Assembly: GCF_003732665.1 (NCBI RefSeq)
Contig: NZ_MOBP01000005.1
Location: 124,001-188,000, forward strand
Length of the DNA: 64,000 bases
Source: Pseudomonas frederiksbergensis
GTDB taxonomy: Bacteria; Pseudomonadota; Gammaproteobacteria; Pseudomonadales; Pseudomonadaceae
Direction: 5' to 3'
Every line of letters begins with the position of its first letter. Within the stretch, counting starts at the first letter, position 1. Positions 1 through 7,506 of the stretch are shown piece by piece. The position numbers were made by a program, and so were the translations under genes. Under the pieces are notes generated by a model, which made no database searches, was not told where the DNA came from, and was given only the letters and a program-made list of their open reading frames with translations.

Positions 1-76
1 CCCGTTGCCACATATCCTCGGCAATCGGGTGCCTGGCCAGGATGCGCCGGCGACGCCAGGCGCTCAGGGACCACAT
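1..76 (-). CDS. mtfA: MtfA-type zinc peptidase, N-terminal fragment (runs off left edge)
   Basis: Only the first 25 codons are visible, read on the minus strand from an ATG at 74-76. They encode a start like MWSLSAWRRRRILARHP, which matches from memory the beginning of Pseudomonas M90-family zinc peptidases (MtfA, named in E. coli for its effect on the Mlc repressor). The catalytic HExxH region would lie outside the window. The start is 6 bases past the stop of the dedA gene, so the two are probably cotranscribed. The name rests on a short stretch and on expected synteny. Confidence 0.55.
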   Translation of the reverse strand, partial: MWSLSAWRRRRILARHPIAEDMWQR

Positions 77-82
77 GGGCGC

Positions 83-739
83 TTAGCGGGTTTCGGCTTT
101 GGAACTCGAACCGCCAAAGCGGCTGCGTACGACCCCGATGATCATCGGCACCAGCGACAGCAGGATGATGCCCACCACCAGCAGCGACAGGTTCTTCTTG
201 ATGAACGGGACGTTGCCGAAGAAGTAACCGAGGGTCACCAGGCCACCGACCCACAGGATCGTGCCGAGCACACTAAAGAAGAAGAAACGCGGGTACGGCA
301 TCCGGGCGATGCCGGCGACGAACGGGGCAAAGGTACGAATGATAGGCAGGAAGCGCGCCATGGTCACGGTTTTGCCGCCGTGCTTGTCGTAGAAGTCGTG
401 GGTTTGTTGCAGGTAGTCGCGGCGGAAGATTTTCGAATTCGGGTTGCTGAAGAGTTTCTCGCCCGCCGTTCGTCCGATCACGTAGTTGGTACTGTCGCCG
501 AGAATCGCCGCCAGCATCAGCAGGCCACCCAGCAATACCGGGTCCATGCCGCCACCGGCCGCGACGGCGCCAGCGATAAAGAGCAGGGAATCGCCCGGCA
601 GGAACGGCATCACCACCAGGCCGGTTTCGCAGAAGATCACCAGAAACAGGATGGCGTAGATCCATGGCCCGTAATTGTTCACCAGCAAGTCGAGGTACAC
701 ATCGAGATGCAGGACAAGGTCGATCGGGTTGAAATCCAT
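83..739 (-). CDS. DedA family membrane protein
   Basis: A 218-residue polytopic inner-membrane protein of the DedA/SNARE-associated (VTT) family. Members have been linked to undecaprenyl-phosphate recycling and membrane homeostasis. Family signatures are visible: the acidic-Gly segment FCETGLVVMPFLPGDS, the GDSTNYVIGR stretch and the ARFLPIIRTFAPFVAG motif with its conserved arginines, then C-terminal hydrophobic segments. I chose the ATG at 737-739, which has an AGGTG Shine-Dalgarno six bases upstream, over an in-frame GTG three codons earlier. It is followed closely by mtfA. The minus strand also has a perfect -10 hexamer (TATAAT) at 846-851, a possible promoter, though no good -35 was found. 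A second DedA domain lies at 17808-19124. Confidence 0.9.
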   Translation of the reverse strand: MDFNPIDLVLHLDVYLDLLVNNYGPWIYAILFLVIFCETGLVVMPFLPGDSLLFIAGAVAAGGGMDPVLLGGLLMLAAILGDSTNYVIGRTAGEKLFSNPNSKIFRRDYLQQTHDFYDKHGGKTVTMARFLPIIRTFAPFVAGIARMPYPRFFFFSVLGTILWVGGLVTLGYFFGNVPFIKKNLSLLVVGIILLSLVPMIIGVVRSRFGGSSSKAETR

Positions 740-1092
740 GGGGGGCACCTGTGGTGATGGTCCGGCTCAGCAGACCTGTGCGGATGATGTCTTCATGTAA
801 GCCTACAAGCGGGTGTAGTTTTTCTTACAAGCGCGGAAGCTCGGGATTATACGGGGTGAGAAGTGAAAAGCGCGTGGAGTTTGTAGCGGGGGATGTCGCG
901 GTGAGACCGGTGGCTAACGCCGATCTTTGTTGGTATGAGCTTTTGTGGCGAGGGGGCTTGCCCCCGTTGGGGCGCGAAGCGGCCCCCTGCATTTCAGGCA
1001 GTTACACCGTGTTGTCTGGTTTTACGACTGCTTCGCAGCCGAACGGGGGCAAGCCCCCTCGCCACACAAACCCTCGCCACGCCGTAGCGCCG
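740..1092. other. intergenic region with a REP doublet, no gene
   Basis: There is no convincing coding sequence in these 353 bases between the GNAT gene and dedA. The part next to dedA probably holds its promoter (TATAAT on the minus strand at 846-851). The rest is taken up by the palindromic doublet listed at 945-1065. Confidence 0.6.
945..1065. repeat. REP doublet (REPIN), GGGGGCTTGCCCCC type
   Basis: Two inverted copies of GTGGCGAGGGGGCTTGCCCCC face each other at about 945-965 and 1045-1065. The spacer is itself partly complementary (GCGAAGCGGCC and GACTGCTTCGCAGCCG). This is the layout of a REPIN. Its core differs from the GGGAGCGGGCTTGCTCGCGAA family found elsewhere in the window. Confidence 0.75.
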
Positions 1093-1554
1093 TTATAATT
1101 CGTCGCTAATCGGCAACACATAGTTCTTGAATTCGGTGTCTTCCTTGAACCCGATCGACTCGTAGGTCTTCTGCGCCACTTCGTTGTTACTGCTGGTGGA
1201 AACACGCATGCGCACGGCATTGGTTTCCTTGGCCATTTTCTTCGCGGTACGGATCAGATTGTCGGCCACCAATTGTCGGCGGGCGTCTTCGGCGACGTAG
1301 ATGTCGTTGAGGATCCACACGCGTTTAAGCGACAGCGACGAAAAGCTCGGGTACAGCTGACAAAAGCCCATCAACTTGTTGTTGTCGTCATCGGACAGGG
1401 CCAGGTAGATCACCGATTCCTTGCGGCGCAAGCGTTTTTCGAGGAACGCCCGGGACGAATCCGGGTAAGGCAGGGAGCCGTAAAACTCGCGATATTTGAC
1501 GAATAACGGGGTCAGCAGGTCCAGGTGTTCGAGGGTCGCTTGAATAATCCGCAT
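1093..1554 (-). CDS. GNAT family N-acetyltransferase
   Basis: A 153-residue single-domain acetyltransferase of the GNAT fold, expected to move an acetyl group from acetyl-CoA to an amine. Visible features are a beta strand ending in LNDIYVAEDARRQLVADNLI, which is the motif A acetyl-CoA loop (here with a QLVADN variant of Q/RxxGxG/A), and a C-terminal NEVAQKTYESIGFKEDTEFKNY, the usual N-x-x-A-x-x-x-Y-x-x-x-G-F ending. The start at 1552-1554 gives MRIIQATLEHLDLL, where the family fold begins; the longer reading frame upstream looks non-coding. It lies downstream of eutC on the same strand and may be transcribed with the ethanolamine genes. Substrate unknown. Confidence 0.88.
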   Translation of the reverse strand: MRIIQATLEHLDLLTPLFVKYREFYGSLPYPDSSRAFLEKRLRRKESVIYLALSDDDNNKLMGFCQLYPSFSSLSLKRVWILNDIYVAEDARRQLVADNLIRTAKKMAKETNAVRMRVSTSSNNEVAQKTYESIGFKEDTEFKNYVLPISDEL

Positions 1555-1663
1555 GGTAGGTCTCGCTTCAAGTGGCTTACGTGCGTGACGGCGATGGGAA
1601 ACCCCTGGCGGCCGTGCGTCGATCCTGCCTGAAACCGAATCAAAAACGCAATGCGGAAACGGT

Positions 1664-2500
1664 TCAGGCATCCGGCGGACTGAGTAGGAAATTTCCTTTC
1701 ATGTCCGCTCCAGTTTCCGACTCCAATGTCTGAACCTGGGCTTCGTCCTTCAAATTGACCCCCGACAACTGCCGCCGACAGGCTTCGCGCATCAGGTACA
1801 GCAAGCGGTGAGCCGCCATGCCATAACTGAGGCCTTCGAGCCGGACGTTGGAAATGCAGTTGCGATAGGCGTCCGTGAGACCAATCTTTGGATTGTAGGT
1901 GAAATATAAACCCAGACTATCAGGCGAGCTGAGTCCAGGGCGTTCACCTATTAAGATGACCACCATTTTTGCGCCCAACAGCTCGCCGATTTCGTCGGCC
2001 ACAGCCACTCGGCCTTGTTCTACCAAAATTACCGGGGCCACCGACCAGCCATCCGCCGCAGCCTGTTCCTCCATGCGTGTAAGAAAAGGCACGGTATGGC
2101 GATGCACGGCCAGTGCCGACAAACCATCGGCCACCACAATCACCAAATCCACCCCACCAGGATGCGCCGAGGCATAGTCGCGCAGGGTTTGCGCCGATTC
2201 ATCGTTCAACTTGCGTCCCAGATCCGGGCGCTGCAAATAGCTGTTCCGATCCGTGGCCGCGCTGTGCAACAGCAAGGTTTCCCGGCCGCGCTCGGCCAGT
2301 TGCGCGCTGAGCCCGGCGTGGTCGAACGGCAAATGCACCGCATCCCGGGCCTGGGCGTGGGCGAACTGGAAATCCAGTTGCGCCTTGGTCGGCATGCTGG
2401 TGCCGGTGCGGCCCAGGGCAATGCGCGCCGGGGTCAGGCGCCGCAGTTCCAGCCACGGGTTCTGCGGATCGACGGGTGGTTTATCCATATCAACACTCAT
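1664..2500 (-). CDS. eutC: ethanolamine ammonia-lyase small subunit
   Basis: The 278-residue light chain of adenosylcobalamin-dependent ethanolamine ammonia-lyase, which splits ethanolamine to acetaldehyde and ammonia. EutC closes over the cobalamin held by EutB. Family-typical segments are [15 protein letters not shown] near the start, [15 protein letters not shown], the central [13 protein letters not shown], and the C-terminal [20 protein letters not shown]. The ATG at 2498-2500 overlaps the eutB stop as ATGA, which supports this start and translational coupling. A second in-frame Met (MDKPP) is a few codons later. No microcompartment or reactivase (eutA) genes sit nearby. Confidence 0.95.
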   Translation of the reverse strand: MSVDMDKPPVDPQNPWLELRRLTPARIALGRTGTSMPTKAQLDFQFAHAQARDAVHLPFDHAGLSAQLAERGRETLLLHSAATDRNSYLQRPDLGRKLNDESAQTLRDYASAHPGGVDLVIVVADGLSALAVHRHTVPFLTRMEEQAAADGWSVAPVILVEQGRVAVADEIGELLGAKMVVILIGERPGLSSPDSLGLYFTYNPKIGLTDAYRNCISNVRLEGLSYGMAAHRLLYLMREACRRQLSGVNLKDEAQVQTLESETGADMKGNFLLSPPDA

Positions 2501-3891
2501 CCCAATTGCGCCAGGGCCTGGCGAAAGGCCGGCGGCAGGTTGTTGCCGAAGTGAACCTTGCCGTCGGCCTGGGTAAAGATGCCCATGTTCGCCAGCCATT
2601 GTTCGAACTCCGGCGCCGGTTTCAAGCCCAGGGTTTGCCGGGCGTAGAGGGCGTCGTGGAACGAAGTGGTCTGGTAGTTGAGCATGATGTCGTCGGAGCC
2701 GGGGATGCCCATGATGAAGTTGATCCCGGCCACGCCCAGCAAGGTCAGCAGGGTGTCCATGTCGTCCTGGTCGGCTTCGGCGTGGTTGGTGTAGCAGATG
2801 TCGCAACCCATGGGTACGCCCAGCAGCTTGCCGCAGAAGTGGTCTTCGAGGCCGGCGCGGATGATCTGTTTGCCGTTGTAGAGGTATTCCGGGCCGATAA
2901 ATCCTACGACGGTGTTCACCAAAAACGGTTTGAAATGTCGCGCCACGGCGTAGGCCCGAGTCTCGCAGGTCTGTTGATCAATGCCGTGGTGGGCGTTGGC
3001 TGACAGCGCGCTGCCTTGGCCGGTTTCGAAATACATCAGGTTTTGCCCGAGGGTGCCGCGATTCAGGCTCAAACCGGCGTCGTAGCCTTCCTGCAATACG
3101 TTGAGGTTGATGCCGAAACTGGCGTTGGCCGCTTCGGTGCCGGCGATCGATTGGAACACCAGGTCCAGAGGCACGCCCCGGTTCACCGCTTCGATGGAGG
3201 TGGTGACGTGGGTCAGCACGCAGGCCTGGGTCGGGATGTCGTAGCGCTGGATGATCGCGTCGAGCATTTCCAGCATGGCGCAGATCGAGGCGATGCTGTC
3301 GGTGGCCGGGTTGATGCCGATCATCGCGTCGCCGTTGCCGTACAGCAGACCGTCGAGAATGCTCGCGGCGATGCCGGCGGGTTCGTCGGTCGGGTGGTTG
3401 GGTTGCAGGCGTGTGGATAAGCGCCCGCGCAGGCCCATGGTGCCGCGAAATTGCGTGACCACGCGGATCTTCTGCGCCACCAGCACCAGGTCCTGCACGC
3501 GCATGATCTTCGACACGGCGGCGGCCATTTCCGGCGTCAGGCCGGGGGCGAGGGCGCGCAGGCTCTGTTCGTCGGCGGCATCGCTGAGCAGCCAGTCGCG
3601 AAACCCGCCGACGGTGAGGTGGCTGACCACGGCGAAGGCTTGTTTGTCGTGAGTGTCGATGATCAGCCGGGTGACTTCATCGGCCTCGTAGGGAATCAGT
3701 ACTTCCTGTAGGAAATGGCTCAGCGGGATGTCGGCCAACGCCATTTGCGCGGCCACCCGCTCGCCATCGTTGAGGGCGGCAACACCGGCCAGGAAGTCCC
3801 CGGAACGCGCCGGGCTGGCCTTGGCCATGACGTCCTTGAGGCTGTCGAAACGGTAGGTCTGGGCGCCGACGGAATGGGCAAATGCGGCCAT
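2497..3891 (-). CDS. eutB: ethanolamine ammonia-lyase large subunit
   Basis: The 464-residue catalytic subunit, a TIM barrel that binds ethanolamine and performs the radical deamination with adenosylcobalamin. The sequence carries the family's conserved blocks, including [50 protein letters not shown] and [15 protein letters not shown], and has the normal family length. The ATG is preceded by a strong AGGAGGA ribosome site. It is coupled to eutC by a 4-base overlap. About 200 bases containing a REP doublet separate it from eat, which could let the mRNA segments have different stability. Confidence 0.97.
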   Translation of the reverse strand: MAAFAHSVGAQTYRFDSLKDVMAKASPARSGDFLAGVAALNDGERVAAQMALADIPLSHFLQEVLIPYEADEVTRLIIDTHDKQAFAVVSHLTVGGFRDWLLSDAADEQSLRALAPGLTPEMAAAVSKIMRVQDLVLVAQKIRVVTQFRGTMGLRGRLSTRLQPNHPTDEPAGIAASILDGLLYGNGDAMIGINPATDSIASICAMLEMLDAIIQRYDIPTQACVLTHVTTSIEAVNRGVPLDLVFQSIAGTEAANASFGINLNVLQEGYDAGLSLNRGTLGQNLMYFETGQGSALSANAHHGIDQQTCETRAYAVARHFKPFLVNTVVGFIGPEYLYNGKQIIRAGLEDHFCGKLLGVPMGCDICYTNHAEADQDDMDTLLTLLGVAGINFIMGIPGSDDIMLNYQTTSFHDALYARQTLGLKPAPEFEQWLANMGIFTQADGKVHFGNNLPPAFRQALAQLG

Positions 3892-3944
3892 GGGACGGGG
3901 TCCTCCTGATTCAATAAGTCACTCAATACACCACCTAATCCCCT

Positions 3945-4030
3945 GTGGGAGGGGGCTTGCTCGCGAAAGCGGTGTCAATCGACATCAATGGTGCATGTCC
4001 GATCGTCTTCGCGAGCAAGCCCGCTCCCAC
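3945..4030. repeat. REP doublet (REPIN) between eat and eutB
   Basis: A left arm like GTGGGAGGGGGCTTGCTCGCGAAAG faces a right arm CTTCGCGAGCAAGCCCGCTCCCAC. It is the first of nine doublets of this family in the window and lies inside a same-strand gene series. Confidence 0.8.
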
Positions 4031-4092
4031 ATTGGATCTCGGTGCACTTCGATGTGGCAGGCGCCGGGCAACCCGCCCGGCACCGGTGCAAC

Positions 4093-5463
4093 TCAGATAC
4101 CTTCGAGCATAGCGTCTGCCGGCGCGTCGGCGCGCTGCTTGGCGGTCAACTGGAAGTACAGATAACCCGCCGCCATGAACCCGAGGAACACCAGGCCAAT
4201 CACCGTGTTGAACCACGCCATCGCCACCAGACACACCACCGCCAGGAACAACGCAATCCCCGGCACGACCGGGTAGCCCGGGGCGCGGAAGGTGCGTTCC
4301 AGGTTCGGCTCGGTTTTGCGCAGTTTGAACAGGCTGAGCATGCTGATGATGTACATCACGATGGCGCCGAACACCGACATGGTGATCATCGCCGCAGTCA
4401 GGGTCATGCCTTGCAGGTTGACCAGGCCATCGCTGTAGATTGCGGCGATACCGATCACGCCACCGGCCAGGATCGCCCGGTGCGGGGTCTGGAAACGCGA
4501 GAGTTTGGCCAGGCCTTTAGGCAGATAACCGGCGCGGGCCAGGGCGAAGAACTGCCGCGAATAACCCAAAATGATCCCGTGGAAACTCGCCACCAGACCG
4601 AACAGACCGATCCAGACCAGCATGTGCATCCAGCTCGAATTGTTACCGACCACGGCTTTCATCGCCTGGGGCAGCGGGTCGTTGATGTTCGACAGTTGAC
4701 GCCAGTCGCCGACGCCGCCGGCCATCACCATCACGCCGATAGCGAGGAAGACGAGGGTCAGAATGCCGCTGACGTAAGCCTTGGGAATCGTGCGTTTCGG
4801 GTCCTTGGCTTCTTCGGCGGCCATGGCTGCGCCTTCAATGGCCAGGAAAAACCAGATCGCAAAGGGGATCGCCGCAAAGATCCCGGGGATCGAGGCCATG
4901 GTGAATTCGTTGGAGCCCGACCAGCCGTTGAGCACGAAGTTGCTGAAGCTGAAGCCCGGCGCGACCACGCCCATGAACACCAACAATTCGGCGACCGCGA
5001 GCACGGTGACTACCAGTTCAAACGTCGCGGCGATGCTGACGCCGAGGATGTTGAGGGTCATGAACACGAAATACGCGCCGACCGCCGCAATCTTCGGGTC
5101 CAGTTCCGGGTACTGCACGTTGAGATACGCGCCGATGGCCATGGCAATTGCCGGTGGCGCAAAAACGAATTCGATCAGGGTGGCGATGCCGGCGATCAAT
5201 CCGCCCTTCTCGCCAAAGGCCCGTCGGCTGTAGGCAAACGGCCCGCCCGCGTGGGGAATCGCAGTGGTCAGTTCGGTGAAACTGAAGATGAAGCAGGTGT
5301 ACATCGTCGCCACCATCAGGGCGGTGACGAGGAAACCCAATGTGCCTGCGGTGCCCCAGCCGTAACTCCAGCCGAAGTACTCGCCGGAAATCACCAGGCC
5401 GACGGCAATGCCCCATAAGTGCAGGGTGCCGAGTGTGGGTTTGAGCTGTGTAGTAGAAGTCAT
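4093..5463 (-). CDS. eat: ethanolamine permease
   Basis: A 456-residue APC-superfamily transporter with about 12 hydrophobic segments. The N-terminal LGTLHLWGIAVGLVISGEYFGWSYGW is the unwound TM1 substrate-binding region with a GxxxGxxY-like core, typical of Eat permeases. The stretch FAIWFFLAIEGAAMAAEEAKDP matches the TM6 and loop signature of this family. It imports ethanolamine across the inner membrane for EutBC. Flanking genes (exaC upstream, eutBC downstream, same strand) make the substrate assignment firm. The ATG is at 5461-5463. Confidence 0.95.
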   Translation of the reverse strand: MTSTTQLKPTLGTLHLWGIAVGLVISGEYFGWSYGWGTAGTLGFLVTALMVATMYTCFIFSFTELTTAIPHAGGPFAYSRRAFGEKGGLIAGIATLIEFVFAPPAIAMAIGAYLNVQYPELDPKIAAVGAYFVFMTLNILGVSIAATFELVVTVLAVAELLVFMGVVAPGFSFSNFVLNGWSGSNEFTMASIPGIFAAIPFAIWFFLAIEGAAMAAEEAKDPKRTIPKAYVSGILTLVFLAIGVMVMAGGVGDWRQLSNINDPLPQAMKAVVGNNSSWMHMLVWIGLFGLVASFHGIILGYSRQFFALARAGYLPKGLAKLSRFQTPHRAILAGGVIGIAAIYSDGLVNLQGMTLTAAMITMSVFGAIVMYIISMLSLFKLRKTEPNLERTFRAPGYPVVPGIALFLAVVCLVAMAWFNTVIGLVFLGFMAAGYLYFQLTAKQRADAPADAMLEGI

Positions 5464-5579
5464 AAGTCCTCTCTATTTTTTATTGTTTGATCGGTTGGAC
5501 TTTCAGGTATGGCGGTTACAGCGGGCACGCAAAGCCCGTGCCAGAGGGGCAGGGCGATGTTTTGCGGTGTGATTGAGGA

Positions 5580-5652
5580 CGCCTTCGCTGGCAAGCCATG
5601 CTCCTACAGGTATTGCACGATCTGTAGGAGCGAGGCTTGCCCGCGAAAGCCG
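5580..5652. repeat. REP-like palindrome between exaC and eat
   Basis: CCTTCGCTGGCAAGC... and ...GAGGCTTGCCCGCGAAAGC form an inverted pair around the central CTCCTACAGG/CTGTAGGAG. This is a related but different repeat class from the main family. A smaller GGGCACG/CGTGCC hairpin lies just before it, at about 5523-5543. Confidence 0.6.
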
Positions 5653-5672
5653 TTACGCGGTATCGCGTCGAG

Positions 5673-7193
5673 TTAGAAGAAGCCCAACGGATTGATGTCG
5701 TAGCTCACCAGCAGGTTTTTGGTCTGCTGATAATGGTCGAGCATCATCTTGTGGGTTTCACGCCCGACGCCGGACTTTTTGTAACCACCGAACGCGGCAT
5801 GCGCCGGGTACAGGTGATAGCAGTTGGTCCACACACGACCGGCCTTGATGGCGCGGCCCATGCGGTAGGCGCGGTTGATGTCGCGGGTCCAGAGGCCGGC
5901 GCCCAGGCCGAACTCGGTGTCGTTGGCGATGGCCAGGGCTTCGGCTTCATCCTTGAACGTGGTGATGCTCACCACCGGGCCAAAGATTTCTTCCTGGAAC
6001 ACACGCATTTTGTTGGTGCCCTTGAGCAGGGTCGGCTGGATGTAATACCCGGTCGCCAGGTTGCCCTCGAGTTTTTCCACCTTGCCGCCGGTCAGCAGCT
6101 CCGCGCCTTCGCCCTTGGCGATTTCCAGGTACGAAAGGATTTTGTCGAATTGCTGCTCGGACGCCTGGGCGCCGACCATAGTGTCGGTGTCCAGTGGGTC
6201 GCCACGTTTGATCGACAGGACTTTCTTCATCACCACTTTCATGAAGTCGTCGTAGATCGATTCCTGAACCAATGCGCGGGACGGGCAGGTGCAGACTTCG
6301 CCCTGGTTGAAGAAAGCCAGCACCAAGCCTTCAGCGGCTTTTTCGATGAAGGTTTCTTCGGCTTGCATGATGTCGGCGAAGAAGATGTTCGGCGACTTGC
6401 CACCCAGCTCCACGGTGGACGGAATAATGTTTTCGGCGGCGGCGTGCATGATGTGCGAGCCAACCGGGGTCGAACCTGTAAACGCGATCTTGGCGATGCG
6501 TTTGCTGGTGACCAGGGCTTCGCCGGCTTCTTTGCCGAACCCTTGCACCACGTTCAGTACGCCGGGTGGCAGCAGGTCGCCGATCAGTTCCATCAGCACG
6601 GTGATGCCCAGCGGAGTTTGCTCGGCAGGCTTGAGCACCACGCAGTTACCGGCGGCCAGGGCCGGGGCGAGTTTCCACGCGGCCATCAGGATCGGGAAGT
6701 TCCACGGGATGATCTGCCCGACCACGCCCAGGGGTTCATGGATGTGATAAGCCACGGTATTGCCGTCGATCTCGGCGGCGCTGCCTTCCTGGGCGCGGAT
6801 GCAACCGGCGAAGTAGCGGAAGTGATCCGCCGCCAGCGGGATGTCGGCGTTGAGGGTTTCGCGAACGGCTTTGCCGTTGTCCCAGGATTCGGTGATCGCC
6901 AGCAGTTCCAGGTTCTGCTCGATGCGGTCGGCGATTTTCAGCAGCACCAGCGAGCGCGCCTGGGCGGACGTGGCGCCCCAGGCATCGGCAGCGGCGTGGG
7001 CAGCGTCCAGGGCTTTGTCGATGTCTTCGGCCGTGGAGCGTGGGAATTCGGCAATCGGTTGGCCATTTACTGGCGAAGTATTGGTGAAGTACTGACCTTT
7101 GACAGGCGCGACGAACTCGCCGCCGATGTAGTTACCGTATTTGCTCTTGAACGAAACGATAGCGCCTTCAGTACCGGGGTGAGCGTAACGCAT
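5673..7193 (-). CDS. exaC: NAD-dependent acetaldehyde dehydrogenase (ExaC/AldB type)
   Basis: A 506-residue aldehyde dehydrogenase that fits the oxidation of acetaldehyde, the product of ethanolamine deamination, to acetate. Seen: the cofactor segment [19 protein letters not shown], the Rossmann GSTPVGSHI, the general-base region [10 protein letters not shown], and the catalytic Cys301 in [11 protein letters not shown], followed two residues later by another Cys. The C-terminal [14 protein letters not shown] is typical of the family. An AAGGAGAA ribosome site precedes the ATG. It is the first gene after the sigma-54 promoter at 7258-7273. P. aeruginosa PA4022 holds the same position. The symbol follows common annotation; other subfamily names are possible. 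Confidence 0.92.
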   Translation of the reverse strand: MRYAHPGTEGAIVSFKSKYGNYIGGEFVAPVKGQYFTNTSPVNGQPIAEFPRSTAEDIDKALDAAHAAADAWGATSAQARSLVLLKIADRIEQNLELLAITESWDNGKAVRETLNADIPLAADHFRYFAGCIRAQEGSAAEIDGNTVAYHIHEPLGVVGQIIPWNFPILMAAWKLAPALAAGNCVVLKPAEQTPLGITVLMELIGDLLPPGVLNVVQGFGKEAGEALVTSKRIAKIAFTGSTPVGSHIMHAAAENIIPSTVELGGKSPNIFFADIMQAEETFIEKAAEGLVLAFFNQGEVCTCPSRALVQESIYDDFMKVVMKKVLSIKRGDPLDTDTMVGAQASEQQFDKILSYLEIAKGEGAELLTGGKVEKLEGNLATGYYIQPTLLKGTNKMRVFQEEIFGPVVSITTFKDEAEALAIANDTEFGLGAGLWTRDINRAYRMGRAIKAGRVWTNCYHLYPAHAAFGGYKKSGVGRETHKMMLDHYQQTKNLLVSYDINPLGFF

Positions 7194-7257
7194 GGTGAGT
7201 TCTCCTTGGCTTTGTACTTATTAGAGAGACGCGCATGTGCGCTTGCTATAAGCGTAG

Positions 7258-7273
7258 AGCAAAGGTTGGGCCA
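7258..7273 (-). promoter_or_regulatory. sigma-54 (-24/-12) promoter of exaC-eat-eutBC
   Basis: On the minus strand the sequence reads TGGCCCAACCTTTGCT. Against the sigma-54 consensus TGGCAC-N5-TTGCW it keeps the GG and GC dinucleotides with exactly ten bases between them, and the TTTGCT end is intact. Transcription would start near 7246, about 50 bases before the exaC start codon. An AcoR-type activator gene is divergent, and P. aeruginosa ethanolamine genes are known to need RpoN and EatR. Confidence 0.75.
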
Positions 7274-7335
7274 CTGCCTTGCAGGGCAGGCAAATCAAAG
7301 CCTTGCGCGGTTTGTGTCGGACAGGCGGACGGCGG

Positions 7336-7396
7336 CTGTGACGGATTCGGTACAGCCTGGGTGACAGTTTGTACCGCTTGTGGCACAGCCTGTGAC
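7336..7396. promoter_or_regulatory. candidate upstream activator sites for the EatR-like protein
   Basis: CGGTACA at 7348-7354 and TGTACCG at 7370-7376 form a perfect 7-base inverted repeat with a 15-base spacer. CTGTGAC occurs at 7336-7342 and 7390-7396, and GGTGACAG lies in the spacer. The cluster sits about 65-140 bases upstream of the -24 element, a normal distance for an enhancer-binding protein. Binding by the neighbouring regulator is inference. Confidence 0.45.
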
Positions 7397-7506
7397 GGGG
7401 TGGTCTTGCCAGCATTGCAAAGCACGCCGACGTGGAGGATGCTCGACCTCAACGCGCTCTGTAGGCGTTGCAGGGTTCGTGGACACCTTTCGGGGAATAA
7501 TAAGAA

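Larger units (their letters stand above)
7194..7506. other. divergent control region between exaC and the sigma-54 activator
   Basis: These 313 bases hold the -24/-12 promoter for exaC, a cluster of inverted and direct repeats suited to activator binding (7336-7396), and presumably the promoter of the activator gene, which I could not identify with confidence. No additional gene is visible. Confidence 0.7.

Noticed and set aside
3988..5418. 476-codon + strand ORF opposite eat
   Set aside because: Antisense shadow; very rich in His, Asp and Arg as expected from the complement of membrane-protein codons.
5637..7364. 575-codon + strand ORF opposite exaC
   Set aside because: Antisense shadow of an aldehyde dehydrogenase gene and extends into the sigma-54 control region.
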